Positions 18,050-26,959 of a stretch of DNA of 64,000 nucleotides are shown piece by piece. Numbering within the stretch: position 1 is the stretch's first letter; the number at the start of each line of letters is the position of its first letter. The position numbers were made by a program, and so were the translations under genes. Source of the DNA: Microcoleus sp. FACHB-672 (GTDB taxonomy: Bacteria > Cyanobacteriota > Cyanobacteriia > Cyanobacteriales > Oscillatoriaceae); NCBI RefSeq assembly GCF_014695725.1, contig NZ_JACJOU010000019.1:124001-188000 (forward strand), written 5' to 3'. A model generated the notes under the pieces. That model worked only from the letters and a program-made list of their open reading frames with translations, was not told the origin of the DNA and made no database searches.

Positions 18050-19783
18050 CTACAAGTCAGCAGTCGTGCGAACCGGCGACTGCCACCAGTGATGATTTTG
18101 GATCGAGGTGTGGGCTTGCCAGCTCGGCTCTGGCTGAGGGAAATCTGTCCGATAGTGTCCACCTCGACTTTCCGTGCGAAACTGTGCGCTTGTCAAAATT
18201 AAGTACGCCACATCCAGTAAGTTGCGGGTTTCTCCCCAACTCCGTAAGTGCACATCTGCATCTGGGAAATTGACACTAAGAGTTTGGCCGGGTTGTAAGT
18301 TAAACAGGAACTTGCTCATGGCAAGTGCGATGAATTCTGCTTGCCAAGTTTCTATCAAAGTAAGGGCGGAGGCTAACGCCGCCTGTCCCCGGCAAATACC
18401 GGCACTTTGCCAAACTAAGCGGGGTAAATCTTGCCGCAGTGCTTCTATTTTGGCTTGCCCAGTCGCCCAGTCCTTTGCAGAGAGGGGGTGAGGGGAAGAG
18501 GGGGCGAGGGGAAGAGAGGGTGAGGGAGTGAGGGGAAAATCTAGGTGGGCGAGTTGAGCACCGAAGACAATACATTCAAGTAAGGAATTACTCGCAAGGC
18601 GATTGCCTCCGTGCACGCCCGTACTGGCGGTTTCCCCGATTGCGTACAAACCCGGAATCGATGTTTGGCTGATTAAATCCGTCATGATGCCACCCATCCA
18701 GTAATGAGCTGCCGGTGCCACCGGCACGGGTTGGGAGAAGACATCAATTCCCCACTGCCGGCATACTTGGATAATATTGGGAAATCGGTGACGAATTCGC
18801 TGCTCTGGGATCGGGCGTAAATCCAACCAGACGTTGGCATCAGCCGGATCGACGCCCATCCGCTGAAAGTGACTAAAAATCGCGCGGCTGACGATATCTC
18901 TGGGGGCAAGTTCACCGGCAGGGTGGTAATCAAACGCAAAGCGATATCCCTGATCATCGACTAAGTGCGCCCCCTCGCCCCGCACTGCTTCACTGATTAA
19001 AAATCGTGGGGCACCGGCTTTGGTGAGGGCGGTGGGATGAAATTGGACAAATTCTAAATCTCGCAAAATGGCACCGGCACGCCATGCAATCGCCACGCCA
19101 TCGCCGGTGCTCACTCCTGGATTGGTTGTCTGAGCAAAAACTTGGCCACCCCCGCCGGTTGCCAACACCACAGCGCCGGCACGCACCCAGCTAATTTGCC
19201 CTTGATAAACCAAGCAAATCCCCTGACAGCGTTGCGTGTCGGGATCGATCCAAAGACTCAAGGCAAATGCTTGCTGGATTACCTGAATATTCTTACGGTT
19301 TAAGACTTGAGCCGTGAGGGTGCCGACAACCGCACGTCCTGTGGTATCTGCAGCATGGAGAACACGCCGGCGCGAGTGAGCAGCTTCTAGCGTCAGTGCT
19401 AAGTCGTCTCCTTGCCGGTCAAACGCTACCCCCAACTTTACCAGCGAGTGTACGCATTCTGGGGCTTTTTCCGCTAGAAATCGCACCGCCTCAAACTCAC
19501 ACAAGCCGGCACCGGCTTTCAACGTATCTTCAATATGGAGTTTAGGTGAATCTTCCGGTGAGATAGCAGCCGCCATCCCGCCTTGCGCCCAATCACTTGC
19601 GGATTGCGGCAGCCTATCTTTTGTAATCAAGCCAACCTGGAAGTGTTCTGGCAGGCAAAGCGCCGCATACAGCCCCGCTGCGCCGGTGCCTACTACGAGG
19701 ACATCAAACTGGCTTGGTAGGTTTAGCTGGGTTGATGAATCAGTATTTGCAGGATTCACTAATGAAAAATCGCCCTCTGTCAA
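18050..19783 (-). CDS. nadB: L-aspartate oxidase NadB
   Basis: 577 residues. FAD-binding Rossmann motif VLVVGTGAAGLYAAL at about 28-42, the capping region with TGGGGQVF and LEFVQFHPTAL, GEGAHLVD, and MGGIMTDLISQTSIPGLYAIGE. It oxidises aspartate to iminoaspartate, the first step of de novo NAD synthesis. The start is a TTG; a GTG eight codons later is an alternative. Residues about 416-436 (FPLTPSPSLPLAPSSPHPL) are a Pro/Ser-rich insert encoded by a purine-rich repeat tract, between the flavin domain and the C-terminal helical domain. No nadA or nadC is nearby. Confidence 0.95.
   Translation of the reverse strand: MTEGDFSLVNPANTDSSTQLNLPSQFDVLVVGTGAAGLYAALCLPEHFQVGLITKDRLPQSASDWAQGGMAAAISPEDSPKLHIEDTLKAGAGLCEFEAVRFLAEKAPECVHSLVKLGVAFDRQGDDLALTLEAAHSRRRVLHAADTTGRAVVGTLTAQVLNRKNIQVIQQAFALSLWIDPDTQRCQGICLVYQGQISWVRAGAVVLATGGGGQVFAQTTNPGVSTGDGVAIAWRAGAILRDLEFVQFHPTALTKAGAPRFLISEAVRGEGAHLVDDQGYRFAFDYHPAGELAPRDIVSRAIFSHFQRMGVDPADANVWLDLRPIPEQRIRHRFPNIIQVCRQWGIDVFSQPVPVAPAAHYWMGGIMTDLISQTSIPGLYAIGETASTGVHGGNRLASNSLLECIVFGAQLAHLDFPLTPSPSLPLAPSSPHPLSAKDWATGQAKIEALRQDLPRLVWQSAGICRGQAALASALTLIETWQAEFIALAMSKFLFNLQPGQTLSVNFPDADVHLRSWGETRNLLDVAYLILTSAQFRTESRGGHYRTDFPQPEPSWQAHTSIQNHHWWQSPVRTTADL
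18481..18538. repeat. Purine-rich short-repeat tract inside nadB
   Basis: On the plus strand a G/A-rich run built of roughly seven-base units such as GGGTGAG, AGGGGAA and GTGAGGG. Such tracts normally lie between genes in cyanobacteria. Here it is in frame within nadB and encodes a Pro/Ser/Leu-rich insert without breaking the gene. Confidence 0.55.
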
Positions 19784-19921
19784 TCGGTTGAGCCTTTAAT
19801 CTGGCTCTACTTTAACCTTAGTTGACAAAAGGCGATAGGAGGACGGATGACTAATCTCTAGTCCTGTGGGTTGCCCTGAATCGGGATTGAGGGGGAGATG
19901 GGGAACTTGATATATCACTAG

Positions 19922-19949
19922 CCCCTCGTCCCTCGCCCCTAGTTCCTAG
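19922..19949. repeat. Heptamer tandem repeat at the 3' end of psbU
   Basis: Four seven-base units in phase: CCCCTCG, TCCCTCG, CCCCTAG, TTCCTAG. The last unit overlaps the psbU stop codon. This is a short tandemly repeated repetitive (STRR) type known from filamentous cyanobacteria. Confidence 0.6.
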
Positions 19950-20374
19950 TAGACGCCGTTATTAATCCGATCATCACCTTCTACTAAGGCTGATTCCACA
20001 TCAGTCACCGTGAACTTGCCGAGGTTGGCTTTTAGCACTTCTTTTTGGCGTTCGCTCAAATCTGAAATGTTGAGTACATCATCGACCTTTTCATAGGGCG
20101 CATTTTCAACAATTATGCCGGCCAGGGTTGGGTACAGCCCTGGATAACGGCGAAATGCCCGTACATTGGTGTTATTTAGATCGATTTTTTGGCCAAACTC
20201 GGTGTTTAGCTTGTCGTCTACCCGATTTCGCAAACCTGACTCGGCCAAAACCGGCGTTTGCACAAATGCCACACCGCTCAAGTTAGCAGCGTAAGCATTC
20301 TGAGGCAGCCCCAACCATCCCAGGCAGCCCACCAACAGGCCGACAACTGCCAACAGGCGAACCAATCGTCTCAT
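19946..20374 (-). CDS. psbU: Photosystem II 12 kDa extrinsic protein PsbU
   Basis: 142 residues. A signal peptide with a hydrophobic core ([15 protein letters not shown]) and a cleavage site near AYA-ANLSG targets it to the thylakoid lumen. The mature domain carries PsbU landmarks: [48 protein letters not shown], and [22 protein letters not shown]. With PsbO and PsbV it stabilises the Mn4CaO5 cluster and its chloride and calcium requirement. It has a helix-hairpin-helix-like fold. The gene is monocistronic, between nadB and the FHA-cyclase gene on the same strand, with a heptamer repeat at its 3' end. Confidence 0.97.
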   Translation of the reverse strand: MRRLVRLLAVVGLLVGCLGWLGLPQNAYAANLSGVAFVQTPVLAESGLRNRVDDKLNTEFGQKIDLNNTNVRAFRRYPGLYPTLAGIIVENAPYEKVDDVLNISDLSERQKEVLKANLGKFTVTDVESALVEGDDRINNGVY

Positions 20375-20595
20375 AAAGGAATTCCTCGCTCACTCATACA
20401 CAGCATTTATATTAAAGAGATTACCATTTCTTTACAGTAGAACTCCGCTCGCATTCCGTTGAAGAGGGTCTCGTCTTTCTGCCATTGTTAAAAGCTGAAA
20501 TACCCCTACCGGGGTTATTCAAGCGATTTTTGCCGGCCCTAAACCCGAAAAACTCAAATCGAGCCGTGTCATATCTAGCCCAACCGGTATTTCTG

Positions 20596-21582
20596 CTAAG
20601 AATCTTCACGTTTCATGTGCAAAAACTTATACAGCTCATCAAACGTGCTGGCATAAGTCAGGGTTGGGGTATCGTAGCCTTTGAGATTCACTGTATATGC
20701 TTGAAACGGGGCTTCAGAAGCGCCTATGACGGAGAGATGTTGGTAAGTAGTTTCGCCCAAAGCGATATCCATGCCAATTTCTTTTGTGGAAGATTCCAGA
20801 CGAAAAGCAGCGTTTACCGTATCCCCTAGGGCGGTATAGTCGGGGCGATCTCCACTGCCGGTGTTGCCCACCATTGCGTAACCTGTATTCACGCCGGCAC
20901 CGATGCGTAAGGGAAACGGTAAGGGGTAGCGCTGACTCAGATCCTCGGTGACTTGATGCAGCGCACTCAACGCTTGAAAAATCTGAATGACTTCTTCACG
21001 GCTGACTTTTTGGGTGCTGTGAAACCAAACAGCCATCACCGCATCCCCAATATATTTATCAACCCAGCTGCCGTGAGATCGCAGGATATCGCCTGACTGG
21101 CGGAACCAGCTACCGATCACCTCAGAAAGGATATGATCCTCAAGCTGACGAGTCAGGACGGTGAAACTACGGATATCAACCACCATCACAGAGATCAGCC
21201 GGCGCACGTGCAAAGCGGCTGTCGCTGTAAAATCGTCCGAGTCTTCGTCATCTTTATCGGCATCGAGACTAGATTGACAGGAGAATGCTAACTCTGTTTG
21301 GCCAAAGGTAAGGCGATCCCCATTGTGTAGCGTAACGGGAATGCTCACCCGCCGCCCGTTCACAAACGAACCATTGCGGCTGCCCAAATCAATGAGATAA
21401 AACTCTCCGTTCTCCATACGCTGCAACATTGCATGGTTGCGAGAGATCCAGCGATCTGGGAGAACAAAATTGTTATCTTCACTGCGCCCAATTGTCCAGC
21501 AACTACTACCGGCTAAGGGCAGATAGCGATTACCGGCTTCGGTTTTAAGCACTAAATGAGGAGTGGGTTGCAACTTCAGCAC
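20596..21582 (-). CDS. FHA domain-class III nucleotide cyclase
   Basis: 328 residues starting at GTG. Residues about 10-100 form an FHA phosphothreonine-binding domain (WTIGRSEDNNFVLPDRWISRNHA, then LGSRNGSFVNGRR). A short acidic linker follows, then a class III catalytic domain (about 128-310). Metal-binding aspartates are in VDIRSFT and in GDAVMAVW. The purine-selecting Lys is present (VDKYIGD) and its partner position is Thr (YTALGDTVN), a pair found in many bacterial adenylate cyclases. There is no membrane segment, so it is a soluble enzyme probably targeted by phosphorylated partners. Confidence 0.9.
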   Translation of the reverse strand: MLKLQPTPHLVLKTEAGNRYLPLAGSSCWTIGRSEDNNFVLPDRWISRNHAMLQRMENGEFYLIDLGSRNGSFVNGRRVSIPVTLHNGDRLTFGQTELAFSCQSSLDADKDDEDSDDFTATAALHVRRLISVMVVDIRSFTVLTRQLEDHILSEVIGSWFRQSGDILRSHGSWVDKYIGDAVMAVWFHSTQKVSREEVIQIFQALSALHQVTEDLSQRYPLPFPLRIGAGVNTGYAMVGNTGSGDRPDYTALGDTVNAAFRLESSTKEIGMDIALGETTYQHLSVIGASEAPFQAYTVNLKGYDTPTLTYASTFDELYKFLHMKREDS

Positions 21583-21701
21583 GAGCTAAGTTAACGACCT
21601 TAGGTCGTTTCAAAAGTCTAGTTGTCAGACTAGATCCTAGCTCTCGTTAGCACCTATATGGTTGCTTTGTGTAGCAGTTTGAAGTAATTGTTTCATCTGT
21701 C

Positions 21702-22430
21702 TCAGGCAGCAGAAGCGGCAAACCAAAATAGGCTATCTACCAAGATTGTGCTCAAGACTGCCCCACCAAACGCCCACCAATGCAGCTGCTTTGAGCGTAA
21801 GGGGGCAACACCAGCAACCAGAAGCACGACGAGCAGAACCAGCGCCCAGCCAATGCCCCAAGGCGTCTGCACTTGTTTGGTGGCACTTTGAAAGATTGGC
21901 AGCGCGAGTGCCGGATCGACTTGCATGATCTGCCGCCAATGAGGAATTAAATCGACCAAGTAAAAATATATGTCGGTAATCGCAGTGCCTAATAAAGAAC
22001 CTAAATAAAACCAACTGCCCACTTGCAGGCGGCGACGGCTGATGCACCACAATGCCACCGGCAGACAAATGGCCTCCACCGGCAAGTGCAACACAGGTTC
22101 CCAACGCAACCAGCCCCAATAAATCGAACCGGCTAACCAGCTGCCGGTGAACCCCAGCAATAAGTCTCCCCACAGATGGGTTGAGGAATTTGATAGCAGC
22201 CTCCAACCCAGCCAGACCAAGCAGCCGGTCAGTGCTAAGCTCAGCAGCGGAAATTGCCGCACCAGGGGCGCTTGGAAAAATACTGGCACTGAAACTAGGA
22301 AGATTGCTGCCGCGAAAAGCCGCCAACTTTCGCTTAACGTAATTTTCCACAAGAAAGCATGGGAAAAATTGCTGGTCGGCTCCGCTGGCTGCGGGTTAGG
22401 GGTGTACGTGGACAAAGTTTCGTTAAACAA
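21702..22430 (-). CDS. DUF3120-like cyanobacterial membrane protein
   Basis: 242 residues with six to seven hydrophobic helices spread over residues about 30-240, the last close to the C-terminus (LVDSLFWFAASAA). Conserved-looking segments include GDLLLGFTGSWLAGSIYWGWLRWEP and GSLLGTAITDIYFYLVDLIPHWRQIM. I recognise it tentatively as the cyanobacterial DUF3120 family, whose role is unknown. No ATG is available near the N-terminus; the frame opens with TTG at 22430, with a second TTG five codons later, so the start is uncertain. Confidence 0.7.
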   Translation of the reverse strand: MFNETLSTYTPNPQPAEPTSNFSHAFLWKITLSESWRLFAAAIFLVSVPVFFQAPLVRQFPLLSLALTGCLVWLGWRLLSNSSTHLWGDLLLGFTGSWLAGSIYWGWLRWEPVLHLPVEAICLPVALWCISRRRLQVGSWFYLGSLLGTAITDIYFYLVDLIPHWRQIMQVDPALALPIFQSATKQVQTPWGIGWALVLLVVLLVAGVAPLRSKQLHWWAFGGAVLSTILVDSLFWFAASAA

Positions 22431-22588
22431 GGTTCGTTAAGATTCTTTACTTATGTTCATTATTCTTTAAGATATCACAGGCTGCATCCCCCTAGGGGGC
22501 ATCTTTCCTGATCTGAATTGTACCGGATATCATCAATTTCAACCGAAGGTCTACTTCATTTGCGCTTGGAAATACGACAGACAACAGC

Positions 22589-23596
22589 ATGGCTTTATCA
22601 CGCAGTCAATTTTTCACACTCTTAAGTGCCGGGGTTGCCGGCGCAATATTGGCATCTCCTTTAAAAGCGTTCACAACCCCGTTACCCGATGCTTCTACAC
22701 TTTTAGCTCAAACCACCCCTGTCGCAGCCCCCGCCGTGGCGAGTGTTTCTGATATGAATATCTTTCAGGCATTCATATTAGGCTTGGTGCAAGGTTTAAC
22801 AGAATTTTTGCCCATCAGCAGCACTGCCCATTTAAAAGTCGTGCCGGTGTTATTGGGTTGGGGCGATCCCGGTTCTGCCTTTACAGCGGTGATTCAGCTG
22901 GGCAGCATTGCCGCTGTACTTTGGTATTTTTGGAGCGATCTCTCTCAGGTGGTAAACGGTGCTCTCAGAGCAGTGCTGCGGCGTGAATACGATGATCAAG
23001 ACTTCCGGATTGCTTTGGGGATTGTTTTGGGAACCCTGCCGATTCTCCTGGGTGGTGTTCTAATCAAGGTTTTCATTCCCGACTATGACAACTCTCCTCT
23101 GCGGAGTCTGGGGGCGATTGCGATTGCTTCAATTTTCATGGCGCTGCTTTTGGGGGTTGCTGAACGCATTGGCAAGCGCAAGCGCGATTTTAACCAGCTA
23201 GGAATGCAAGATGGGATCTTAATGGGTTTGGCTCAAGCAATGGCCTTAATCCCCGGTGTTTCTCGCTCAGGTTCCACACTGACTGCCGGCTTATTCATGG
23301 GCTTAGAACGGGCAACAGCCGCCCGATTTTCTTTCTTGCTTGGCATCCCAGCAATTACTTTAGCCGGCCTTGTAGAGCTTAAGGATGTGGTTACAGGAGG
23401 CTTTGCCGGTGTGGGTGCGCTGCCCCTGCTAGTGGGTGTGATTTCGGCGGCTGTGTTTTCTTATGTCTCGATTGCTTGGCTACTTCGTTTCCTGCAAACT
23501 CAAAGTACCTTGGTATTTATCGTGTACCGGCTGCTGTTTGGCTTAGCAATTTTGGCCTCAATTGCGGCTAAGCTGCCTTGGACGGTTGGACAGTAG
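22589..23596 (+). CDS. uppP: Undecaprenyl-diphosphatase UppP (BacA) with N-terminal extension
   Basis: 335 residues. From about residue 56 the protein is a standard BacA/UppP: FILGLVQGLTEFLPISSTAHLKV holds the first catalytic motif, and LAQAMALIPGVSRSGSTLTAGLFMGL the second. About eight membrane helices follow. It recycles undecaprenyl diphosphate to the monophosphate carrier for peptidoglycan and lipid-linked glycans. The first 55 residues are extra compared with most homologues and look like a signal peptide (FTLLSAGVAGAILASPLKA). An internal ATG at 22754 would give the conventional length. It is followed by a 12-bp inverted repeat. Confidence 0.94.
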   Translation: MALSRSQFFTLLSAGVAGAILASPLKAFTTPLPDASTLLAQTTPVAAPAVASVSDMNIFQAFILGLVQGLTEFLPISSTAHLKVVPVLLGWGDPGSAFTAVIQLGSIAAVLWYFWSDLSQVVNGALRAVLRREYDDQDFRIALGIVLGTLPILLGGVLIKVFIPDYDNSPLRSLGAIAIASIFMALLLGVAERIGKRKRDFNQLGMQDGILMGLAQAMALIPGVSRSGSTLTAGLFMGLERATAARFSFLLGIPAITLAGLVELKDVVTGGFAGVGALPLLVGVISAAVFSYVSIAWLLRFLQTQSTLVFIVYRLLFGLAILASIAAKLPWTVGQ

Positions 23597-23611
23597 TAAA
23601 TCTTTAAGGGT

Positions 23612-23652
23612 TAATGGTTAATCAACGATTGGTAATTAGCGATTAACCATTA
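23612..23652. repeat. Inverted repeat after uppP
   Basis: TAATGGTTAATC and GATTAACCATTA pair perfectly (12 bp) across a 17-base loop. There is no T-run after it. It may stabilise the uppP 3' end or belong to an interspersed repeat type. Confidence 0.5.
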
Positions 23653-23774
23653 GCATCTGGCATAATAAAGAAAATAACGTTTCAAATTGGCTGTGCCGGC
23701 ATTGAGTGAAAAGAATATTTAAACTTTAAATCTAGCGGTTAAATTTTAGATTCGTTAGTGCAATTCCAAAACTT

Positions 23775-25106
23775 ATGAGTGAAACTTCTATTCGTCCCGC
23801 TTTAATTACAAACGTACTGCCTGATTCTATCGCGGCTGAGGTGGGATTTGAGGCGGGAGATTGTTTGGTTTCGATCAATGGTCAGCGTCCTCGTGATTTG
23901 ATTGATTATAAGTTTTTATGTGCGGATGAAATTTTAGAACTGGAAGTTTTAGATACGAAAGGTAAAAGCCATCAATTAGAAATTGAGAAAGACTACGACG
24001 ATGAGTTAGGGCTGGAATTTGAAACGGCTCTGTTTGATGGCTTAATTCAGTGTAATAATCGCTGTCCGTTTTGCTTTATCGACCAGCAGCCTCCAGGTAA
24101 GCGAGAAACGCTTTATTTGAAGGATGATGATTACCGGCTCAGTTTTTTGTATGGCTCATATTTGACGCTAACAAATATTACAGAGCGGGAATGGGAGAGA
24201 ATTGAAATGATGCGGTTATCGCCGCTTTATGTATCGGTTCACGCAACGGAACCAGAAGTAAGAGTTCGCCTGCTAAAAAATCTTCGTGCCGGCAAAATAT
24301 TAGAGCAGTTGAAATGGTTTAAAGAGCGCCGGTTGCAAATTCACGCTCAAGTGGTTGTTTGTCCCGGCATTAATGATGGGGAACACTTACAGCAGACTGT
24401 GCTAGATTTGGCAAAGTTTCATAGTGGAAAAGTGCCGGCAGTGGCGTCTGTAGCGGTGGTGCCGGTGGGTTTGACGAGGTTTAGACCGGCAGAAGATGAA
24501 TTAGTGCCGGTGACGCCAGAAAAAGCACGGGAAGTTATTGCTCAAGTGCAAGCTTTGCAAGCGCAATTTCGCCGGCAAAAGAAATCGAATTGTGTTTGGT
24601 TAGCCGATGAGTGGTTTTTAATTGCTGGGGAAGAATTGCCTGCGGCATCTCATTACGAAAACTATCCCCAAATTGGGAATGGTGTGGGTTCAATTCGCCA
24701 ATTTTTAACACAGTTTGAAGAAGCTGCCAAGCGTTTGTTGCTGCCTGCTGTTTCTCCGGCGCGTCGTTTGACTTGGGTTGTAGGAAATGCCGTTGAAAAA
24801 GCCTTTGAGCCGGTTGTGCAAAGATTGAATCAAGTTGAAGGTTTAGACGTGCAAATGGCAGCAATGCCAAGTGAGTATTGGGGACAGAAAATTACGGTTA
24901 CTGGCTTATTAACGGGTCAAGATTTGTTGAAAAACTTACAAGGGAAAGATTTAGGCGATGGAATTTTGCTGCCTTCTGTGATGTTAAAGCATGGGGAGGC
25001 TTTATTTTTGGATGATATGCCGGTTGATGAAGTTGCAGAGAAGTTGGGGACAAAGATTGTGCCGGTGACTGGGGTTGATGAGTTAATTCAAGCTTGTCTG
25101 GCTTAA
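23775..25106 (+). CDS. TIGR03279-type radical SAM protein with PDZ and DUF512
   Basis: 443 residues. Residues about 8-65 form a PDZ-like domain (NVLPDSIAAEVGFEAGDCLVSINGQ). The radical SAM core follows with a CX3CX2C cluster in CNNRCPFCFIDQQP. The C-terminal half is DUF512. The family is a putative FeS oxidoreductase conserved in cyanobacteria, with relatives in clostridia. Its reaction is unproven. It is soluble and stands alone between uppP and the minus-strand kinase gene. Confidence 0.9.
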   Translation: MSETSIRPALITNVLPDSIAAEVGFEAGDCLVSINGQRPRDLIDYKFLCADEILELEVLDTKGKSHQLEIEKDYDDELGLEFETALFDGLIQCNNRCPFCFIDQQPPGKRETLYLKDDDYRLSFLYGSYLTLTNITEREWERIEMMRLSPLYVSVHATEPEVRVRLLKNLRAGKILEQLKWFKERRLQIHAQVVVCPGINDGEHLQQTVLDLAKFHSGKVPAVASVAVVPVGLTRFRPAEDELVPVTPEKAREVIAQVQALQAQFRRQKKSNCVWLADEWFLIAGEELPAASHYENYPQIGNGVGSIRQFLTQFEEAAKRLLLPAVSPARRLTWVVGNAVEKAFEPVVQRLNQVEGLDVQMAAMPSEYWGQKITVTGLLTGQDLLKNLQGKDLGDGILLPSVMLKHGEALFLDDMPVDEVAEKLGTKIVPVTGVDELIQACLA

Positions 25107-25289
25107 ATTCAAAAGTTCTGACACTGGCGAAAAAATTTGTTGTAGCTAATTATTATCAACCCTAGTTTTCCAGTAGGCTTTTTCAACCAGAGTGATGCCG
25201 GTGCCAGGTATCGGAAAGCAAGAACAGGCAAGGCTTCGTGAGATTTGACCCTGTCAAAAATCTTTAGAATCTTCTAAAAGCTTTATAGG

Positions 25290-26561
25290 TTACACTTTAC
25301 AAGTCTCGACGCGAGAGAAGAACCGCCCACCGGCAACTGCGAGGGAAAAAGTTCGAGATGGGAGGTGGCCCTCTGGTGCTTTGAGGGAAAAAGTTAGCTC
25401 ATCGTAGTTTTCCCATTCTCCATTCACACGCCATCCCACCCAGTCGCCCAGGAGACATTCAGTTTCCCAGTCAATTTTACCACCGACCTTGAGCCACAAG
25501 CGCTTTTGTACAGAAAAACCAAAGCGCCCGTTGCTGTATTTTACCCAAAGTTGATCTATGGTACGCAGATCTGTGCAGGGAAAATTATCAATGCTTTTTC
25601 TATCTAACCAACGGTCTTCTCGGTTAGCCGCTTTTAGCATCACTCGCTTTGTTTCTTCATCCGCTTCTTTCCAGTTTCCCGCTCTTAAGTAATTCCGCAA
25701 TTGGCGATAATCAACGCCTTTTTCTGAACGGAGAGCGTCCCTATCTTCTTTCAACAATTCCAGCCAAGCTTTAATGGTTTGCGGACGATCTTTTGCCTCT
25801 AATTTCATGCCTTTGAGAATGGCTTCATGTTCCCAGTCTGCTATCTGAAAGTTGTGCTGCTTTGGTGGCTGTAAAGAAATATTGGCTTCTTTCATGAAGC
25901 TGGCAGGAAAGGGTTCTTTTCCCGTTCGCAGATAATACAGCGTTGCCGCTAAGGCATAAACATCCGTATAAGTACCCCGTTCCGCTTGAAGTTCATACTG
26001 CTCAAGAGGGGCGAAACATTCTCTTAGGGAGTATGTATGCGTTCTTTTTTGTCCTTGCGTAAATTCTCGCCCTAAACCAAAATCCATTAATACTGCATCT
26101 AACCCTTGCCGGCGCAGAAGAATATTTAGCGGTTTGACATCCCGGTGTAAAAATCCCTGTTCGTGAACAAATGTCAGTGCCTCACCAATTTGCCGAATAA
26201 TTCGCAAGGCTTCATTTTGCGACAAAATACCGTTATTTTCCAGATAGTCATGTAAATTATCACCGTCAATATATTCCATCACCATGCACCAGAGTCCCTC
26301 CTCTTGGAAGACTCGATGTACTTGCGCGATATGGGGATGGCTGCATTTGGCTAAAGACAGCGCTTCGTTGAGAAAGTCTTCCTGAAGTTTGGCAAAGTTA
26401 TATCTCTTTTGGCTTTTATAATTTAGTGTTTTGAGAGCAAGAATATGACCTTCTTTCTGCTCTTTAATGCGATAGGTAATGCCGAAACCACCTTCTCCGA
26501 TAATATCTTCGATAATGTATTTTTCGTTTTGTATAGTTTGGCCGGCTGTCCAGTAGATCAT
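25290..26561 (-). CDS. Serine/threonine protein kinase fused to a GUN4 domain
   Basis: 423 residues from the ATG at 26561; a TTG ten codons upstream is less convincing. The kinase domain spans about 12-270: nucleotide loop IIGEGGFGITY, catalytic loop FLHRDVKPLNILL, and DFGLGREF (DFG). A linker of about 20 residues leads to a GUN4 domain (about 285-410; DYRQLRNYLRAGNWKEADEET, TIDQLWVKYSNGRFGFSVQ). Free-standing GUN4 binds porphyrins and activates Mg-chelatase. Fused to a kinase it is thought to act as a tetrapyrrole or ligand sensor, which is inference. There is no membrane segment. It lies downstream of the RND gene but is separated from it by a terminator-like hairpin. Confidence 0.92.
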   Translation of the reverse strand: MIYWTAGQTIQNEKYIIEDIIGEGGFGITYRIKEQKEGHILALKTLNYKSQKRYNFAKLQEDFLNEALSLAKCSHPHIAQVHRVFQEEGLWCMVMEYIDGDNLHDYLENNGILSQNEALRIIRQIGEALTFVHEQGFLHRDVKPLNILLRRQGLDAVLMDFGLGREFTQGQKRTHTYSLRECFAPLEQYELQAERGTYTDVYALAATLYYLRTGKEPFPASFMKEANISLQPPKQHNFQIADWEHEAILKGMKLEAKDRPQTIKAWLELLKEDRDALRSEKGVDYRQLRNYLRAGNWKEADEETKRVMLKAANREDRWLDRKSIDNFPCTDLRTIDQLWVKYSNGRFGFSVQKRLWLKVGGKIDWETECLLGDWVGWRVNGEWENYDELTFSLKAPEGHLPSRTFSLAVAGGRFFSRVETCKV

Positions 26562-26959
26562 AGGTGAGGAGGATGAAAACCAGATGTACAAAGATTAACA
26601 CAGATTGATGATGTGTATCTTCAATGTGCGGCAAATTTGCGAACCGACAATTAAGTCAAAAATTGTCCGTTAGTTGGGTTGCAGTTTTTAATCGGCAGCC
26701 AACATAAATCGAATTAAAAACTACAAATAAACACAAATCGCTTTACAAGTTCTGACTTTTCGAGAGTGCCGGCATTTGGAGATTTAGAGCCGGCCAATCT
26801 TTCTTAAGAGTATCTAAACAACAATCGGTTAATAATCCCGCTTCATCTCACGCGACTGAGCAAAAAAGCGCTAGAGATTTAATATCCCAATCCTCGAAAA
26901 TTTTCTAAGGTTTGAGCAAAATTTCTAGCGCTTTCTCGCTTAGCATAACCGGCGCTTAA
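26562..26959. other. Intergenic region between the RND and kinase genes
   Basis: 398 bases. It holds a terminator-like hairpin for the RND gene (26862-26932) and a second inverted repeat AGTTTTTAAT (26683-26692) / ATTAAAAACT (26713-26722). The kinase promoter should lie in 26570-26680. No open frame worth calling. Confidence 0.4.
26862..26932 (-). terminator. Probable terminator of the RND gene
   Basis: Read on the minus strand, AGCGCTAGAAATTT and AAATCTCTAGCGCT pair with one mismatch across a loop that can itself fold. A T-run (complement of 26862-26866) follows. It lies 28 bases after the RND stop codon. Confidence 0.5.
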
